Source of the DNA: Apostichopus japonicus
Lineage: Eukaryota; Echinodermata; Holothuroidea; Aspidochirotida; Stichopodidae
NCBI RefSeq assembly: GCF_037975245.1
Contig: NC_092582.1
Coordinates: 1,586,001-1,650,000, forward strand
DNA length: 64,000 nt
Reading direction: 5' to 3'
Shown: positions 9,306 through 24,300 of the stretch, in pieces
Layout: each line of letters starts with the position of its first letter
Numbering within the stretch: the stretch's first letter is position 1
The notes under the pieces: generated by a model
What the model saw: only the letters and a program-made list of their open reading frames with translations
What the model was told of the DNA's origin: nothing
Database searches by the model: none
Program-made: the position numbers and the translations under genes

Positions 9306-12300
9306 GTAAGCTGAAATTAAAAGCTAATTAATATTTTAACTTGAACCAAAAGTGCTAACACATATATACGTTATTTTCTTTAATGAAAATCAATTTCAAG
9401 ATCAAATAATGGGGTAATTTTGATAAATTGTTTCAAAACTTAATACGGGCCATATACCTGAATTGAAGACAAAGGTGGTCAACAAAGTGTTGAATAATAG
9501 AAAGTCAGATTATCTTAATTATACAGAGCAACTTGTACAGGGAAACTATTTTTCAACTCATGCAACTTAGTTTGATGTCTACTATTGTACGTTATTATAT
9601 TTACCTAACAGCCTAAAATGTGCCCTAGGCATTTCTTTTTTGGCCAGAGAGAGAAATAGAAAAAAGATAAACTATCAAATTGATAGTGCAAAGTAAACCC
9701 TTTTCCAGTGCTCTTTGAAAGGTCAAATTTTTAATAGAAATGGTCTTGTTGTGTTCAACCATATCCACTTTGCTAAATAACCTCAATTGTTATACCCGTT
9801 GGCTCAACCACCTGAGCTTAACTCAACCTACCGCAGCCCCACTATCACCCTCATTTCCAACATGTATTTATCATGGCCTATGCAGTGTTCAACTTGAAAG
9901 ATTGGCAGCTTCGCGCTCGCTGATCCATGTTTACGATACGTATGTGCAAGGCAGTAATAGCGATTGGATGAAAATCCAGTGAAAATCAAGATAGTTGTTA
10001 TTTATTAAGCTATACATCAGCCAGGTAACTTCGAGGCAACCGTACTGACAGTACAATAAGTTCAGGATATTGATACAACATAAATAGGTTTATTCAGACT
10101 GCTCGTAGTGTACTTATATGAAGAGCTTTGTATATTGACTAGAATAACGTACTAACAAATGCACCGAATGCGAGGTTACATGAGAAACAAAGTGAATATT
10201 CAACGTATGTCAGCGCATGCGCTTAAATACAGCTACGCCCAATTGGCAAGGGTTTTCGATAATCCCTTCAACCGTCTATTTCACAAGAATGTTTGCGGTA
10301 AAAAAAATGTTCTTAATCTCTTATTTGACAATTTACGCTATAGTAAAAAAAAATGCTCAAAGCAAACAGAACAGAGATGAAATATTTTCAACCATATATT
10401 TCTAGTTTTGCTACCTGCAAATTTAAATATGTGAATCGACTCATAAGAATTTATATTTTTGGAAGAAAAACAATGTTTGTATACACATTGATATTGCTCT
10501 CCTTCTTTAAAAATAATAACATTTGGCTTTAATAAAAAATAAAAACAGTAAAAGTAAAACACAAGAATAGCGGTTTCTGTTCCGAAAAATTGTAGGTCCT
10601 ACAGGGAAATTTTAAATTAAAAAATCAAAGTCTTTATAAAAAGAGAAATAGCGATAGCATTAGATTATAGATAAGGTCGAACCACTTGACCGGCCTTGTT
10701 GTTTTCCAGTTATCTAATTTCTACTTTTTGTGGTTTAGAATAAACAAGGGTTTTACTCATTAGCCTATTAATGCTGATATCAGGACCCTCGTAAATTAGT
10801 TGTCTATTATAGATTAAAATTGCTTTATCATAATTGGTTAGATGAATCGAAAGATAAAGCTTTGTTGTTAGGGTAATCATTAATCCTTATCTTCAGAGAT
10901 AAGACAATGGCCTTCGGATCTTAGAATTTTGATCATCTCGATTCTTCGTCTTGGGGTATTATTATGTGATATATGGCAATCAGCTGATTTTTGTTCAGAT
11001 TACTATCAAACATTAAAATAGCACAAAAGTTTATGACAAAAAAGAAAATCTTTAGGTGTTACATTATCTTCGAATTATAAGTACCCCAACCGTACATCTA
11101 AACACACTCTCTCGCACTTCCAAGGCACCGATTATATCCCTTCTCCCTCCCTCAACAACTGACACGTACCCCGGATCCCAAAAGCTTTTCCGTTTACGAC
11201 CTTGCACCTTTGCGTGTTTATTGCGCATGAGCAATGCTAGTTTAGTTATGGTCAGGGAATTCCCCAAATTGGTGTCTGTGTATTATTTCGCTGCATATTG
11301 TAAGGTTTGCTTTCCCACATGGAATATTGGTTATTCGTGGTTCGGCATTTCCCGAAGGATGATATTTACTATGTGAAGTCAATCGTGTTAATACAGCTCC
11401 TCGGCCATATTCGCCGATGCATATCTGCATTTGCTCATATTCTAATCTTAATTAGCTAGGCTAGCCGCGATTCAGTCTTATCATTACGTTAAAGCCAGCT
11501 TGAACAGTCAAACGTTTGGGTTTACGTATTAATGAATGGCCTACCATAGCCTTGCTCTTTTCAGTTTGAGAATGCTTCAGTCTAACTTTTAAGATGTAGG
11601 CCTAGCTACGTACTCCGAAATATGTACAGGTACGTAACGTACGTATAACTGCAGATTCGATTAACAACACTTTAGTAGTTTTTGAAAGCCCGAGTGTGAT
11701 CGAGACTCACATCAGGAGTTCTATACAGTTGGTGAAGAATATTTTGGAATTTGGACACTAACTATACACTGTAATGTTTGTTTGTCATCAGCTGCCAGAT
11801 TGTACAAGAGTGTTTAATGATCACTAAGTTGTAGAATCCCACCAATGTTCCTGCAGCTATATATACTTTATTCTTCCTGGTACCATGTCAAATGACCTAA
11901 TTATTTGCATTTACATTTCACAGAGAGAGAGGGTGAGTGCCCAACCGACATCACCAACGTCGACTCGACCCTGTATGGTATGTGCAATGATGAGTGTGAC
12001 ATCGACTCATCCTGCTCTGATCAGCTGCACAAGTGCTGTGCGACCAACTGCGGTAGGAGGTGTGTCAACCCAATGCGGGTGACTCCAGTCACAGAGGAAG
12101 AAGGTAGGTCGAATGTCAAGAAATAAAGTAAAAAATAAATGTAATACTTGATAATGGTAACTTGCTAGACGAAAGTCACATTTTCATTTCTGAAAAGTGT
12201 GATTGAATAATGTGACTAACGTGATGTGAGTTCCACATCCAACTAATAATTTTACCTTCTCAGTGAGATGCTATCTTAGTTCTCCTATCTATGCAATATT

Positions 12301-15300
12301 GTTTAGCTGCAGGTCAAAAAAATTGAGACAATGGTCTAAAGTTAGTACTTGACAAAGGAGTCTCATTTGTGTCTTCCCATATTTTCTTTGTTTTTAGCTC
12401 ATACCAGCATGCTGGTGTGAGCTTTTGTTACAGTGCAGCGTCTATCACTCTATCACTCTATCCGTCAACAATTGGTAAAACCGCTCCCACTCGCACAGTG
12501 TTTGATGGAATTTCATAAAACTTGGACACAAGGACCATTGGGTATAGGGCCATCAGAGATGGTCCGAAATGTGGGGTCAAAGGTCACCTGTGGGCCGTAA
12601 TGGGCCATTTTGTGGAAATACGCAAAATGCTTCTTCTCCCACAGATTCCATGGTACAATGTTGAGGGTTTGTCACGATAGTACTATGGAAGTTTTACCTT
12701 CAGGGTGTTCATGAATCTCAGATCAAAGATCAACTAAGGGTCTTTTGTGGCCCGGGCCGCGGCCCTATATTTCAAATTGCTCCAATTCGTACAGTGTATG
12801 GCCAGTTATAATGAAACTTGGTCACAATGTTCCTAGGGATGAGAGTTACGAGGGGTGTTCGGAAAATTGAGGTCAAATGTCATTTAGGGGGTCATCGGGG
12901 GTCATTCTTTGTAATATTTTCAAATATCTCAATCTCCTCAAGATTTTGATGGATCATATTCAAAGTTGAACTGATGATTGTTGGATTGTGTATGAATAAG
13001 GTGATGCCTAATAATTTTTGGTCAAAAGTTAATTAATTACAATTAATCCCCATTGTTTAAAAAAATTTGAGCCTTCACCTTTTGCCAAAGCTCCTTTAAT
13101 TTGTCTCCCAGTCTCTGCAGTGTTTTGTTTACATTTGTGGTTAAGCTCTGCAGAGGCTGTTAGTGGAATTAAAGCAGGACTGGGAGTTGTTATTAACTGT
13201 TGAACTGTAAGCATGAGAGCCCTATAGCCAATCAGCACTTGCCGATTCTTAGAAGTCTTTGAGCCTGAGGTATGTAGGCAGCCAGCCAAAATTTTGGCAA
13301 GGAGTGCTTCAGGTCTGCTCTGGTAGAGGGGAGAAAGTTTAATAGGGTAGGTCAGTGGTATTGTTTGAGAGAGTGGGTAAAATAGGATTTAAATGGGGGA
13401 AAATAGGAATTATAGCCAGTGGTGTGGCCAGGGTTCTGCTAACGGAAGGGGGGGGGGGTTATCCCTCATGGGCCCAAAATTGGTGGAATCTGAAAAATGG
13501 CCTGAAATTTGGTGCGCCATAAAGTTTTGTGGTCCCTCCATTTTTAAGCTCGAAAAGGTATGAGCTTCTGCACCATTGGTGCTCTAGTTCTAGCTGTATC
13601 AATGGCCTCTTCAGAGATCTAAAACTGAACTTGTAAAACAGTTTCAAAGTAACTATTAAACTTGAACTAAAAATTTTGACACATTACAGAGAACAAGACC
13701 CGCGGGGAGATCACCGAAATGTTGACTACCATCTTGTCCGAGAGACGGGACCTGATCAAGAAACTTGACATGTATCCACCACCACTTGCCAGGTTTATCA
13801 TGATGAAGAACCGCACTGATGTAGTCCGTATGTGCGTCACCACCCCATGCGAATTGAGGAAATGCCAGCGCATTGCCCAGACTATGACCTACAAGGTTAC
13901 TCCACGTAAGGAATGGTTCTGCCAACTCGCCACCACCACAGAGCAGTGTTTGTTCTGGTTAGTACAGTACTCTTCTATCTAAATTATCTTTTCTCTGAAG
14001 AATGAATGTAGTCTAGTCTGAGCAATCACGTACATTTTGCAAACTGGACCAAACTGTTATGTCAGATTCTCTTCCTATAATCTTTCACGGCCTAGAAGTT
14101 ATTTGGGAAGGTAATATGGTCCACTTTCAGTTAATAGAACACAATATAGACAGTTAATTACAATAAACATAAGAACTGATCAGTGCAATAACTTCATTAT
14201 ATAGCTGACCAGTACAATGACTTCACTATTCAACATTTCTCGTTTAATATTTATGAACACATATTAACCAAGTTGTGAATGCTAAACATTTTATTTCAGG
14301 GCCGAACGAGGCTGGACTGATACCGTCATGGCTCGTGAGAACAAGATCTTTGTTGCCGTGGATAAATTCAATGTCACCAGCTTCGCCTATGAGAAGAACA
14401 AGAATGCTGTAAGTTTATGATAGCCCTCAAATGTATACAAGTCAATGTTACAGTGCAAAGAAAAACTATTTTCAGAATGGAGAAACTCTGTATATGTGAT
14501 TTGAGGCCTTCTTTCATCAGATCTTCTACAATTCTACAATACGGGCTATAACAACCTTGCTAAATTTGTAGAGTAAGATTCCTGAAAATGCTACATTTTG
14601 TCCAACAAGAAATCAACAGCTTAAAGCTTAAACCAATTAGCTGTGTAAAGTACGATGTTATCATTTCTTTGTAATGACAATGTATCAATAAGTCATAATG
14701 TTTATGTAACTAGTACAGGTGTATAAAACTAATGTTGAGAAATTATCATATTTCCATTTTCTCATAACTAGCCCACTGAGATCGAGAAGAAGGTACAGAA
14801 CATTACACTTGCACTGACCATGAGCATCAGTAACATTAATACATTCCATCAACTGATGGGCCGCAAGATCTGCAGTGCTGGTGTCAACATCACCTCTGCT
14901 TTCATCACCCCAGTGTGCAACCTCATCTACAAGGATGTCATGTTGGCAACCGGTGATGTGGTCGAGTCATCAGCTGATTTCTTTGGAAAGATGTGTGTTC
15001 CAGGTATGGGAAGCACTAAAATGTTTGTCACAGCTAAAAGGTTATCTATTAAGTTCAAATGTAGGAAAATATAGTGGTCTGGGATTGATGAGATAGTTGT
15101 CCTTCTCCAGCAGTTGAGCTCATTAGACATTCTTGTTTCTGTGTTAAATAAGGAGAAGTTGGAGGGGGAGGAGGGAGGCGTGCAAGTCACATTTCAAATA
15201 TAATGCCATCACATGACTTTCTCTTCAAACAATCTCAGTTCCAAAACAGAACTTTGATCTTGAAGAAAAAAAGATGCTTCTGGTATTCCTTGGGTTGAGA

Positions 15301-18300
15301 TTAAAATTATTATCAGAAGAGCATGAGCAAGTAATAGTTTTAGAGTTGTCCTGCAATTCATCCAACTGTAAGACGTTGTGATGAGTAATTTGTATGAATT
15401 TCTTGCATTATTTCTTCCAGCTATTTTGTGTCCATCAATTTAAACTCTTTTCCTATATTTAGGAATTCTGAACAAGACTTTCGACAAGAACGAAACCTAC
15501 CCAGAAAAGCTGACCACTGGATGCCACAACATGGAGACTAAGTACACTGGTATCGAAGGAAGCTTCAAGTGTATCAAGAGCGGCCATGGAGAGGTCATGT
15601 TTGTCGACTCAAAGGTCGTCAAAGAGCTCAACGAACGTTACGGTGAGTAATCAATTCAGTAAATAATGAAAGTCAATCATCTGCTAGATAAATTCTCTCT
15701 CAACGACTTTTCATCTGAAATCAAGTTCTGTTTATATATAACTCTTGAAAATTGGTGGTATACAAATCTAAGTTTTGCTACTATTTGCATATTCTTGTCA
15801 GACACATTTAATGTTTATTGTGGCTGAGTAATTAACACAGCAAACAATGGGATGTTGGTGTTTGCATGATTTGCATCCATATATCTTGGACAGCAAGGGA
15901 GATGAACATTTATGTTCACTTACAAACAGCACTAAACATCAACGAACAGGAAGGCAATATTAAATTGATCTGTAAAAGATAAACAGAAAATCATGCAGTA
16001 AACCAAATAACATGACATGTGACAGAAGCATTATGCAAGTAACCATCCTGTTAAGTCTTAATATTATCTTGAAAGAAAGAAAAACTAAAGATTTAAGGAC
16101 AGTTTAATAAGTCATAATTGATAACTATTCATGGTTGGTATAATTAAGCTTGTCTATGAAGTGTGCAGTACTGAATAATTATGTATTATGTCTGTCTTAA
16201 AGCAAAGTTTTAATCAAGTTGATGTTAAATATTCATGTATCCTGTTTCAGCTTGTTGGAATTGAATATTCAGGTCTCCTGTTTCAGCTTGTTGGTATTGA
16301 ATATTCAGGTCTCCTGTTTCAGCTTGTTGGCATTGAATATTCATGTATATTTTTTCAGCTTGTTATAATTGAATATATATGTATCCTGTTACACCTTGTT
16401 GGTATTGAATATTCATGTCCCGTGTTTCAGCTTGCTGTTATTGAATATTCATGTATATTGTTTTCAGTTAATGTATTCAAGCTTGTTTGTGAAGATGAAT
16501 CTCTTCCACTTTCTGAGTGGGAGCAGACCAAATGTCACCTCGGCTACACTCCCAGACCAGTACTCTTCCTCAACCCTGAACGTAACGTCACTTACAAGAC
16601 CGAACTCAAGGAGATTATTCTTGAGGCTGGCAAGGTAACCACAATTAGCCTGTTTCACCCCTTTTTGTAACAATTTTAAGCCTTAGTTGGATTTTAAAGC
16701 GAAACAATCTTTTATTATATGGGATCTTATCATTAGTATCAGATGTTGCAGGTCATGATAGCTTGAAGTCTGCTTTAAAGTGTATCCACAGAGAGTGATC
16801 TTTCTTACTTTGAGAGAGAAAAAGAGAACCAGCATAGTGAGAGGGTAGCAGTCAGTCAGGTAAAATAAAATTGTATTCAAAGAAGACCTTCTCTAACAGG
16901 CCAGATTGATAAAGTTAGAAATATTTTACCAGATACTGGAAAGATTCGAGTATGATTCCTTAAAGGCATCTGTCTCTTCAAATGAAATTGCCAAGAGTGA
17001 CTATAGAATGGATGTAATAGTTTGACAATAATAGCCCTGTGATTATCAGTTTTTCACACAACTAGTTTTGGAGGTAATTACTCTGTTAACCCTTCAGTTT
17101 CCTTTCTATTTCCTTCATCAGATGAAGACCCCAACTGTTGACCTGTTCAACAGCTCAGACTATGTCTGTGTCAAGGAAGCCCCCAAGGATCTTATCTTTA
17201 TGGATGAGAACACCAAACTGGAATTCTTGGAAGACCCATTTAGTATCCCAGCTGTCCAGGAGTACATGAAAGTCTTCAACACATGCCAAGCCCTGACACC
17301 CAAACCTCGTGCCAAGATCTGCACCACCACTCCTGTCCAGTACCAGAAATGTATCACCATGAAGAAGGTCTTCCAGACTGATATTGAGGTACGTACATCT
17401 TGGATTCAAAATAAATAATCTCTCACTCTACATTCCACATACTCCAAATATGGTGGATACCATATTTATTTGAGAATGCACTGGTACTGATGTAGTATCT
17501 CCATTTTGGTATTTTCTAACTTTTGTTATGCCGTAATTTATTACTTCAGTTAAGAGGCAGTTAACAAAACTAATAGGTTCGAAACAAGTTGTACTTATGC
17601 ATTGGGCAGTAAGAGACATCTCTACACCAGCTGTTAATATTTTATGCATGAAAACTACTACTAATTTCACAAAGAAAGAATTTACAAAATGACTATTTGG
17701 AATATTTTTATTAGCTGTGCAGACAAATTTAGATCTCATGGAATATTTGGCAATATGTCTGTCAGGCATATGATTATTAGAAAAAAATGAATGATCTAAA
17801 CATATAGTTGTTTATCCTTTATTTTCAAAAAAATTTAGCTTAGGAACATCTCATGGGGATGTGTGCTTGCCAGGACCGAGATGGACTGCATGCGCAATGT
17901 CCTGAACGGTACCGCTGACCTTTACTCTGGTGATGTCAAGGAGATCTTCACTGCCGGAAACGACTTCCAGCTGCAGCCAATGATGATTCAAGATGAGAAC
18001 CTTCGCTTCCAGAAGAGCCTCTTCCACAACGCCACTGTCAAGAGCTACACCATCGCTGTCATGAAGAAGAGCAAATTCTGGAAGAAGTTCGGAGAGGACA
18101 CCAAGGTGGTCAACATTCGAAACCTCACCGTCTGTTCTCCAGACATCAAGAGTGTCCCCAACTTTCACCTCCCAATTGGTCACCTTCTCTCCACTGGCGT
18201 CATCCCACGTATTGGATCAGTCTTTGAATCGGTCAGCCGTTTCTACAAGAGTGTCTGCTTGCCAGGTACAATTTTTTTGTTTTGTTTCTGTGGATATAAA

Positions 18301-21300
18301 TCTGGCAAACCATCTTTCCAGTGATGTTGGTCAAACCTTAAAAACAATACACTTCTCAACATTTGTTTTCATATCAGATCAAGAAAAGAAACCACTAATT
18401 TGGATGTCTTATAAAAGTTTTAATATTAATACTTTAAAGAGAGTTCATGAAGCTCAGCCTAGACTTGAGGACTGCTGAAGCTGATGGTCTTGTGCAGAAT
18501 AGAATAGAACAGTTAAGGACTTATAGCATAAAAACCTGTCCAAGATGTAGTAGAAGAATAAGTTACTTATTATTAATCCATGGTTGTGCAATCAGGTGCT
18601 GCCCCCGTTGACTGGACCTGGGACTCTGATCTTATCCTTGGACATGAAGTCAACTGGGGAATCCCTGGACTCAGCTTCTACAACTTCACTGGCTTTGACT
18701 GGTTCATCTGGAATTCACCACACACCTGGACTTTCTACAACATGAACCGTAAGACCCCAGGGTGAGTACACAGTGACATATGCTTTGGGGGGGTAAAGAG
18801 GGGGGTAAACAGGAAATGCTGACAAGGTTTATTAGCAAACAGGTGCATGCATTGGTTATAGACATTGTGTTCGTTGTTTTATCGGGTTTGGTAGTGCATG
18901 GAACATTGTGGCAAAGAACACTTTGAAGCTTTTCTTATGTCATCTATGTCTGTTCAGACTGTGCCAGCTTTTGAAGTTCACTTTTAAACTAACAGAGCAT
19001 TTTTCAGATGTATTACTGACAGATCTATGTCTAAAAGACAAAACAAAAATAGTTATAGTTAGTTAAAAGTGAAGAGGAGAAATGACTTACTTTAATTCAG
19101 CTACAGTCCAACATATCAAGCACTCTAACTTTTTTATTTACCTGCACAGGCCAGTAGGGCACCAGTTTATTTGCAATTATTTGTTCTTTGATGATTCCAT
19201 TTAGAACTCTCAAGGAATTCATGAAGAACCGTATGCTCATCCCACTTCTGGAGGGCAAACTCACCGTACCAGAGGGCTTCAACCCAGACACCTTCGACTA
19301 CAGCATCCTTGACGATGTCCTCAGCGTTGAAGGTCTCGGAGATATCCTTAACGACATTCCAGATGAGATCCGTGATAGCCTGGTTGACATCAGGACCAAG
19401 AGAGTTGACAGGGTATGTGGTAGTGTTTCGTTTTTATTGTTCAGTTACATTCTTTTATGTCTACATGTTTTCATGGAGAGATTATAGGTTGTAATAACTT
19501 GGATTGTAAACATATATCTTACCAAATATTATGAAAGATGTTTTATTCACATTATTTTGATTAGATACATGGTCAATAAAAGCGATGCTGACAGGGGGTT
19601 GCCATGGTAACATTGGTTCGCCTACAAAATAACTATGTTGTCACAATTAGAGTATAGCTATTTCAGGTGTGCAGCAGCTGGTCTATCGGTTATAAGAACT
19701 CTTCATCTGTTTTCTCTTTGACACACAGAAAGAGAAATTCAGGGAACTGTACGAGGAAAAGACTGGTGATGCATTCGTCAGCCTCCGGGACCGTCGTCTA
19801 GGAAAACTCACCCTCCGTGGGTAAGTCAACTTATTACAACTGACATTGAATCTCCAAAATATATATTTTCAAGTCAGTCATTCTAATGGCTTGCCTTAAT
19901 GTTGATGCAGTCATATCAAGCATTAAAAATGTGTTAATAAACTTGAGCATTATTGCAGTACATGAAAATGATTATATCAAATGATTATATTCAAATCAAT
20001 TTAAAGAAAATTGAAAGTTTAACTTGTGCTTCATCATGCAGTCATTCTTCCTGTTTTTGTCTCATAAAGACAAGTCTACATTTTTTAAATAACTTGACAG
20101 TAAAAAATCATATTCCAACTTTCCTTTGATTCACCTCATATGTATGTACTTCTCTTACTTAGTTTTATCCTGTTTCAAATGTATTTCATTGAATTTTACC
20201 GAATCAGGATTTTCCTCTTCAACCTCCAGATTCCTCCAGCAGTCTTTCCAGAACATGGAAGATGAATGGGGTATCTTTGATGATGTCAACGCCCCAGTCC
20301 TGTCCTCCAAGTCTGTCGGCAAGGGTATGACCGGTGGTAAGGTCTCCAACCTGCGTGACATCCTCCGTGGCGCTGCAACCACTGCTGACGATAACACTGT
20401 CATCGGTAACCTCCTGAAGGACTACGACAGGTAGGAATAGTTTAACAAAGAGTAGTGTCATGGCTCCTGCAGAACAAAGTGACCATTCATTAATTAGTTA
20501 ATCAGTTTAGTTTATCATGGCTGTTATTATCCTTGCAGCATTGTCCCTTCTTTTGATCTTAATAAAGCAAAAATACCCAGTAACGACAGAAAATGGATAT
20601 TTCAGTTTCGACAAGCTGTTAGTGCATACTTGCATGGTATTGAGGAAAAAATATTTCATTGATTATTGCCGTGTTTGTTACACTACTTTAGGAAACTCCA
20701 ACTATAACTGTTGACAGTTTTCTTTGTCACTGCATGGTGGTTATTTAATGTGGGTGTTTTAATTGTGTATTCATACCTCTGTAATTAATTAACGACCCTC
20801 TCATGATGAAATATCACAGTGTATCATAATATCACCTAGTTTAAGTAGTGATAATGTGGGCAGAATAAAATACATCCCGTTGGTAACTTGTGTTAATTAC
20901 TAACGACAATATAATCAATTAGTCAGTGAGTGTTTCTATCATGTTATCTTTACGCCAGAGCGTTTCCATGTAGTAATATGTAAGAATTGGAAAATTTCAG
21001 CTTAAAACTGGAAAATCAGACATACACCCAGACATATGATAGGCAGTCATATTCATCATTCAATAAGTGTGTTGATGGTTCATCCTGAACCACCACTTTG
21101 ACATGGTTACATATTTAATTGTCTAATATCGATCATAAGTACTTTTGTATAGCTTTTAACAAAATTTGAGTGCTTACATATGCTGAACCTTGATACTCCA
21201 CATGATGTAATGTGAATTGAAAGTTAATGTCTTGATTTGATGACCTCTTTCAGCGAATACACCGTCCCAGTCATCTCACGCATCTTCTCCAAGCTGCTCA

Positions 21301-24300
21301 ACGAGCGTTTCGAGACCCTCGACGGTTTGGCCAAGACCCTGGAGATCCTTCACCGTGTCCCAACCATGAGTAGCATCAGGGGTACCGACTACGAATGGCT
21401 CAAACACCCAGCTGTCCAGGTCCGTCTCATTTAATAAGATAACATTGAAAATAAGATGGGAACTTTAGCTCATGCTCTTCCAAAAATAAGATGAAAAACA
21501 GAAAGAAGTAAATTGCAAGATAAGAACAGCACAAATTACTGAATGAAAATGGAAGACCTGAGAATGCAAATCTCTGTATGTTGATAATCAACAGATTTGA
21601 TAGTGATAGTCTAATTAGGATATGTGAGCTGAGAGCACGCACCTTTGGGAGATCAATAGCTAATTCAATCAAACCATGTGGGAACTAACAGATAAATGAA
21701 AGAAGGGTTCAAAGAATGGTTTGCAATTTGAGTATATATGACAAGACTGAATAACGTTCTTGATTTTCATGTAAAACAACTAAATCTTAGCTCGTTATAA
21801 TATCACTTTCAAAGGTGGATTTACAATTTGAGAATAAGTCTCTTTGTCTTTCTATTTTGTAGTCTTACCTTAAGATCTACGCTCCCCGTCTGATCAGCTT
21901 CTACAGCGACCTTTACACCAACGAAGAGTTGGCCAAGACTCAGTTCAGCCGTTATCTCAACCCTATCTGGCTTTCACCTACCTTCAAGGACTTCTTGGAT
22001 GTCACTAAGGTAAGGATTTTCACAACAGTAACAATGACTAGTTTTCTGAAAAGATGGAGGGTCCATTTTCCAGATTTAAGAATTTGCAAATGGGTAAATC
22101 CCTTGCAGAGTATTCCGTTAAAGGTTTCATGGAGTAATCTATTTGGGTGGTATTCATTGTACCTGGTAATATAATTAGCTTGCACGGTATTCTGGATATT
22201 CCAGTCTGCAATATTAAAATTAATGGTATGAAAAATAATGCAAAAAGATGCATCAACTGATAAGATTAATTTTGGTGGATAGCTATATAAAAATTTTAGA
22301 CAAAAACATTCTCAGAGCATTGTGATTTTCTTAAAATAAATTATTCCAAGATGTGGAAGAAATATCCTCCAATTATTGCCGTTTGACTGCAGTCTAGCAT
22401 ACCTTGAAATTCTTGGCTCTTAATGTATAGGGATCGGAGGGGTTTAAGGGATTAATTATATGTAAATTAGTATATTTGTGTAGAAATTTGGGAATAAGAT
22501 TTATTCTTCTCTCCCTGAAACAGACCCACATGACCAAACTGACAGAAATGTGCCGTGGATATGGTGACCGCCAGGGAGTTGGCAACAGCCACGAGCCATT
22601 CTATGGCAACGAGGGCGCTCTTAGGTGCATCGAGGACACAGAGGAGGGAGATATTGCTTTCATTGACACCAACAACTTTGCCACTCTTTCCACAACTGAC
22701 TACGTGATGGTTACTCCTCTCGGAATTGTTCAGCCCATCAACCCAGAAAGCATCAAGAACGGAACCTTTGGAACCGTTCCTTTCCCTGCCCTCATGACTG
22801 CCTTTAACAAGACAGGTTAGAGTTCAATATGATACAATTAAACATATATCAACAATTGTCTTGTGGCATATGCTGGTGATATCATTCACTTCACTTGGTC
22901 TGGTGAGGGGGTAAGGTAGGGGGTGGGAGGAGGGGTGTAAATGTACTTTGAAGAAAACTTAAGTTCCTCTAGAAAGGAAGCCAGAAATGTTTCTGCCTGA
23001 TTTTTAGTTAATACATTTATGCCATTAAGTTAATTAAACTCTAAAACGTCCAATGTGATCACAGTACATTATAAATTGTAACATTAATTAGAGTACATAA
23101 TATATGTTGCGGATGATTATGGCGTTGAACTCACTGTTCCCTTGGTATTAACATTGATGAAATGTGTCATATTTCAGCAGTCTAGACTTGTGTAGGCTGA
23201 TCTAGGTACAAATGTAATTACATGGAGGCATCATGAAAGTCATTTATTAAACTTTGACTTGACAAATTCATAACATAGTCTAATTAAGTAGTTTAATTAC
23301 CTGTTTCTTTTACAATAGCATTAGCTCTAAATTGAAGTACAACAGATTTTAACTGAAATACTTTCTCTTTTTTTGCTCGATAATAGGAACATGGCGCTGG
23401 AATGTCACCAAGGCTCTGCTGATTGCCCAGAAGAAGTACCCCACCAACACTACCACCGACTACACCATGTATGGAGTTGACAGCGTATTCATGCCAGAGA
23501 CCAAGAAGATGTACCCAGTACCTCTCAACATGCAGACACACCCAACCTACCTCGGATCTAGACTGACACGTGCCTTTGAAGCCATCATCAAGCCATCCAC
23601 TCGTAAGTTATCTTGTTGCAATTGTCCGATGCCTCCATCCCAGACTGAAACACACAACCACAAGAAAAATATGAAACTTGTGTCACCCAATCAACCTCTC
23701 TCTCTCTCACATACATGTCCAAAGTTAATTTGTTCCTTTCCGCCCTCCTCCCTTTTAGCCCTCCCCCCCCCCCACTCGACATTGTCAATTTCAAGTGCAT
23801 ATAGTCAATCAATTCTCTGTGATATTTCTCTAACTTTAACTTCACTTACATGTCTTTAAGATGTTCCGACATGTTCTTCTCTATATTTACTTTCTCAGAT
23901 GACTGGTGGAAGGAGAGACGCCACATCTGCTCAGGAGAATCTTACACCAACGTCATTGAACAGAGGAACGGAACCTGCAAGGCCATCGTCAAGGACGTCA
24001 CTTGTGGTGGAATGCCACGACCCAAGGTCATCAGTGTCGGAACCACAGAGAACAAGAAACCAGTCGTTGTCAGGATGTGCAGGTGAGCTTTAGCTAAACC
24101 TTAAAAGGTTTTTTGGATAACAGTTTTAGTACCTACTTGATTGGTAGAATTGTAACAAAGTAATTTGATAATATGTACTGCTGGTACTAAAGGTGTTCCT
24201 TCATCAGCAATGGTATAGGTCTTGGCTAATCTTTGTAATATTAAGGTACCCATGGATCCAATGTGTTTCTCATGATAAAGGAACCACTCTCCTGATATAC

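Noticed and set aside
16188-16670. A 160-codon reading frame extending exon 7 upstream
   Set aside because: The upstream part is an intronic 36-bp repeat; the phase of exon 6 requires the acceptor at 16467.
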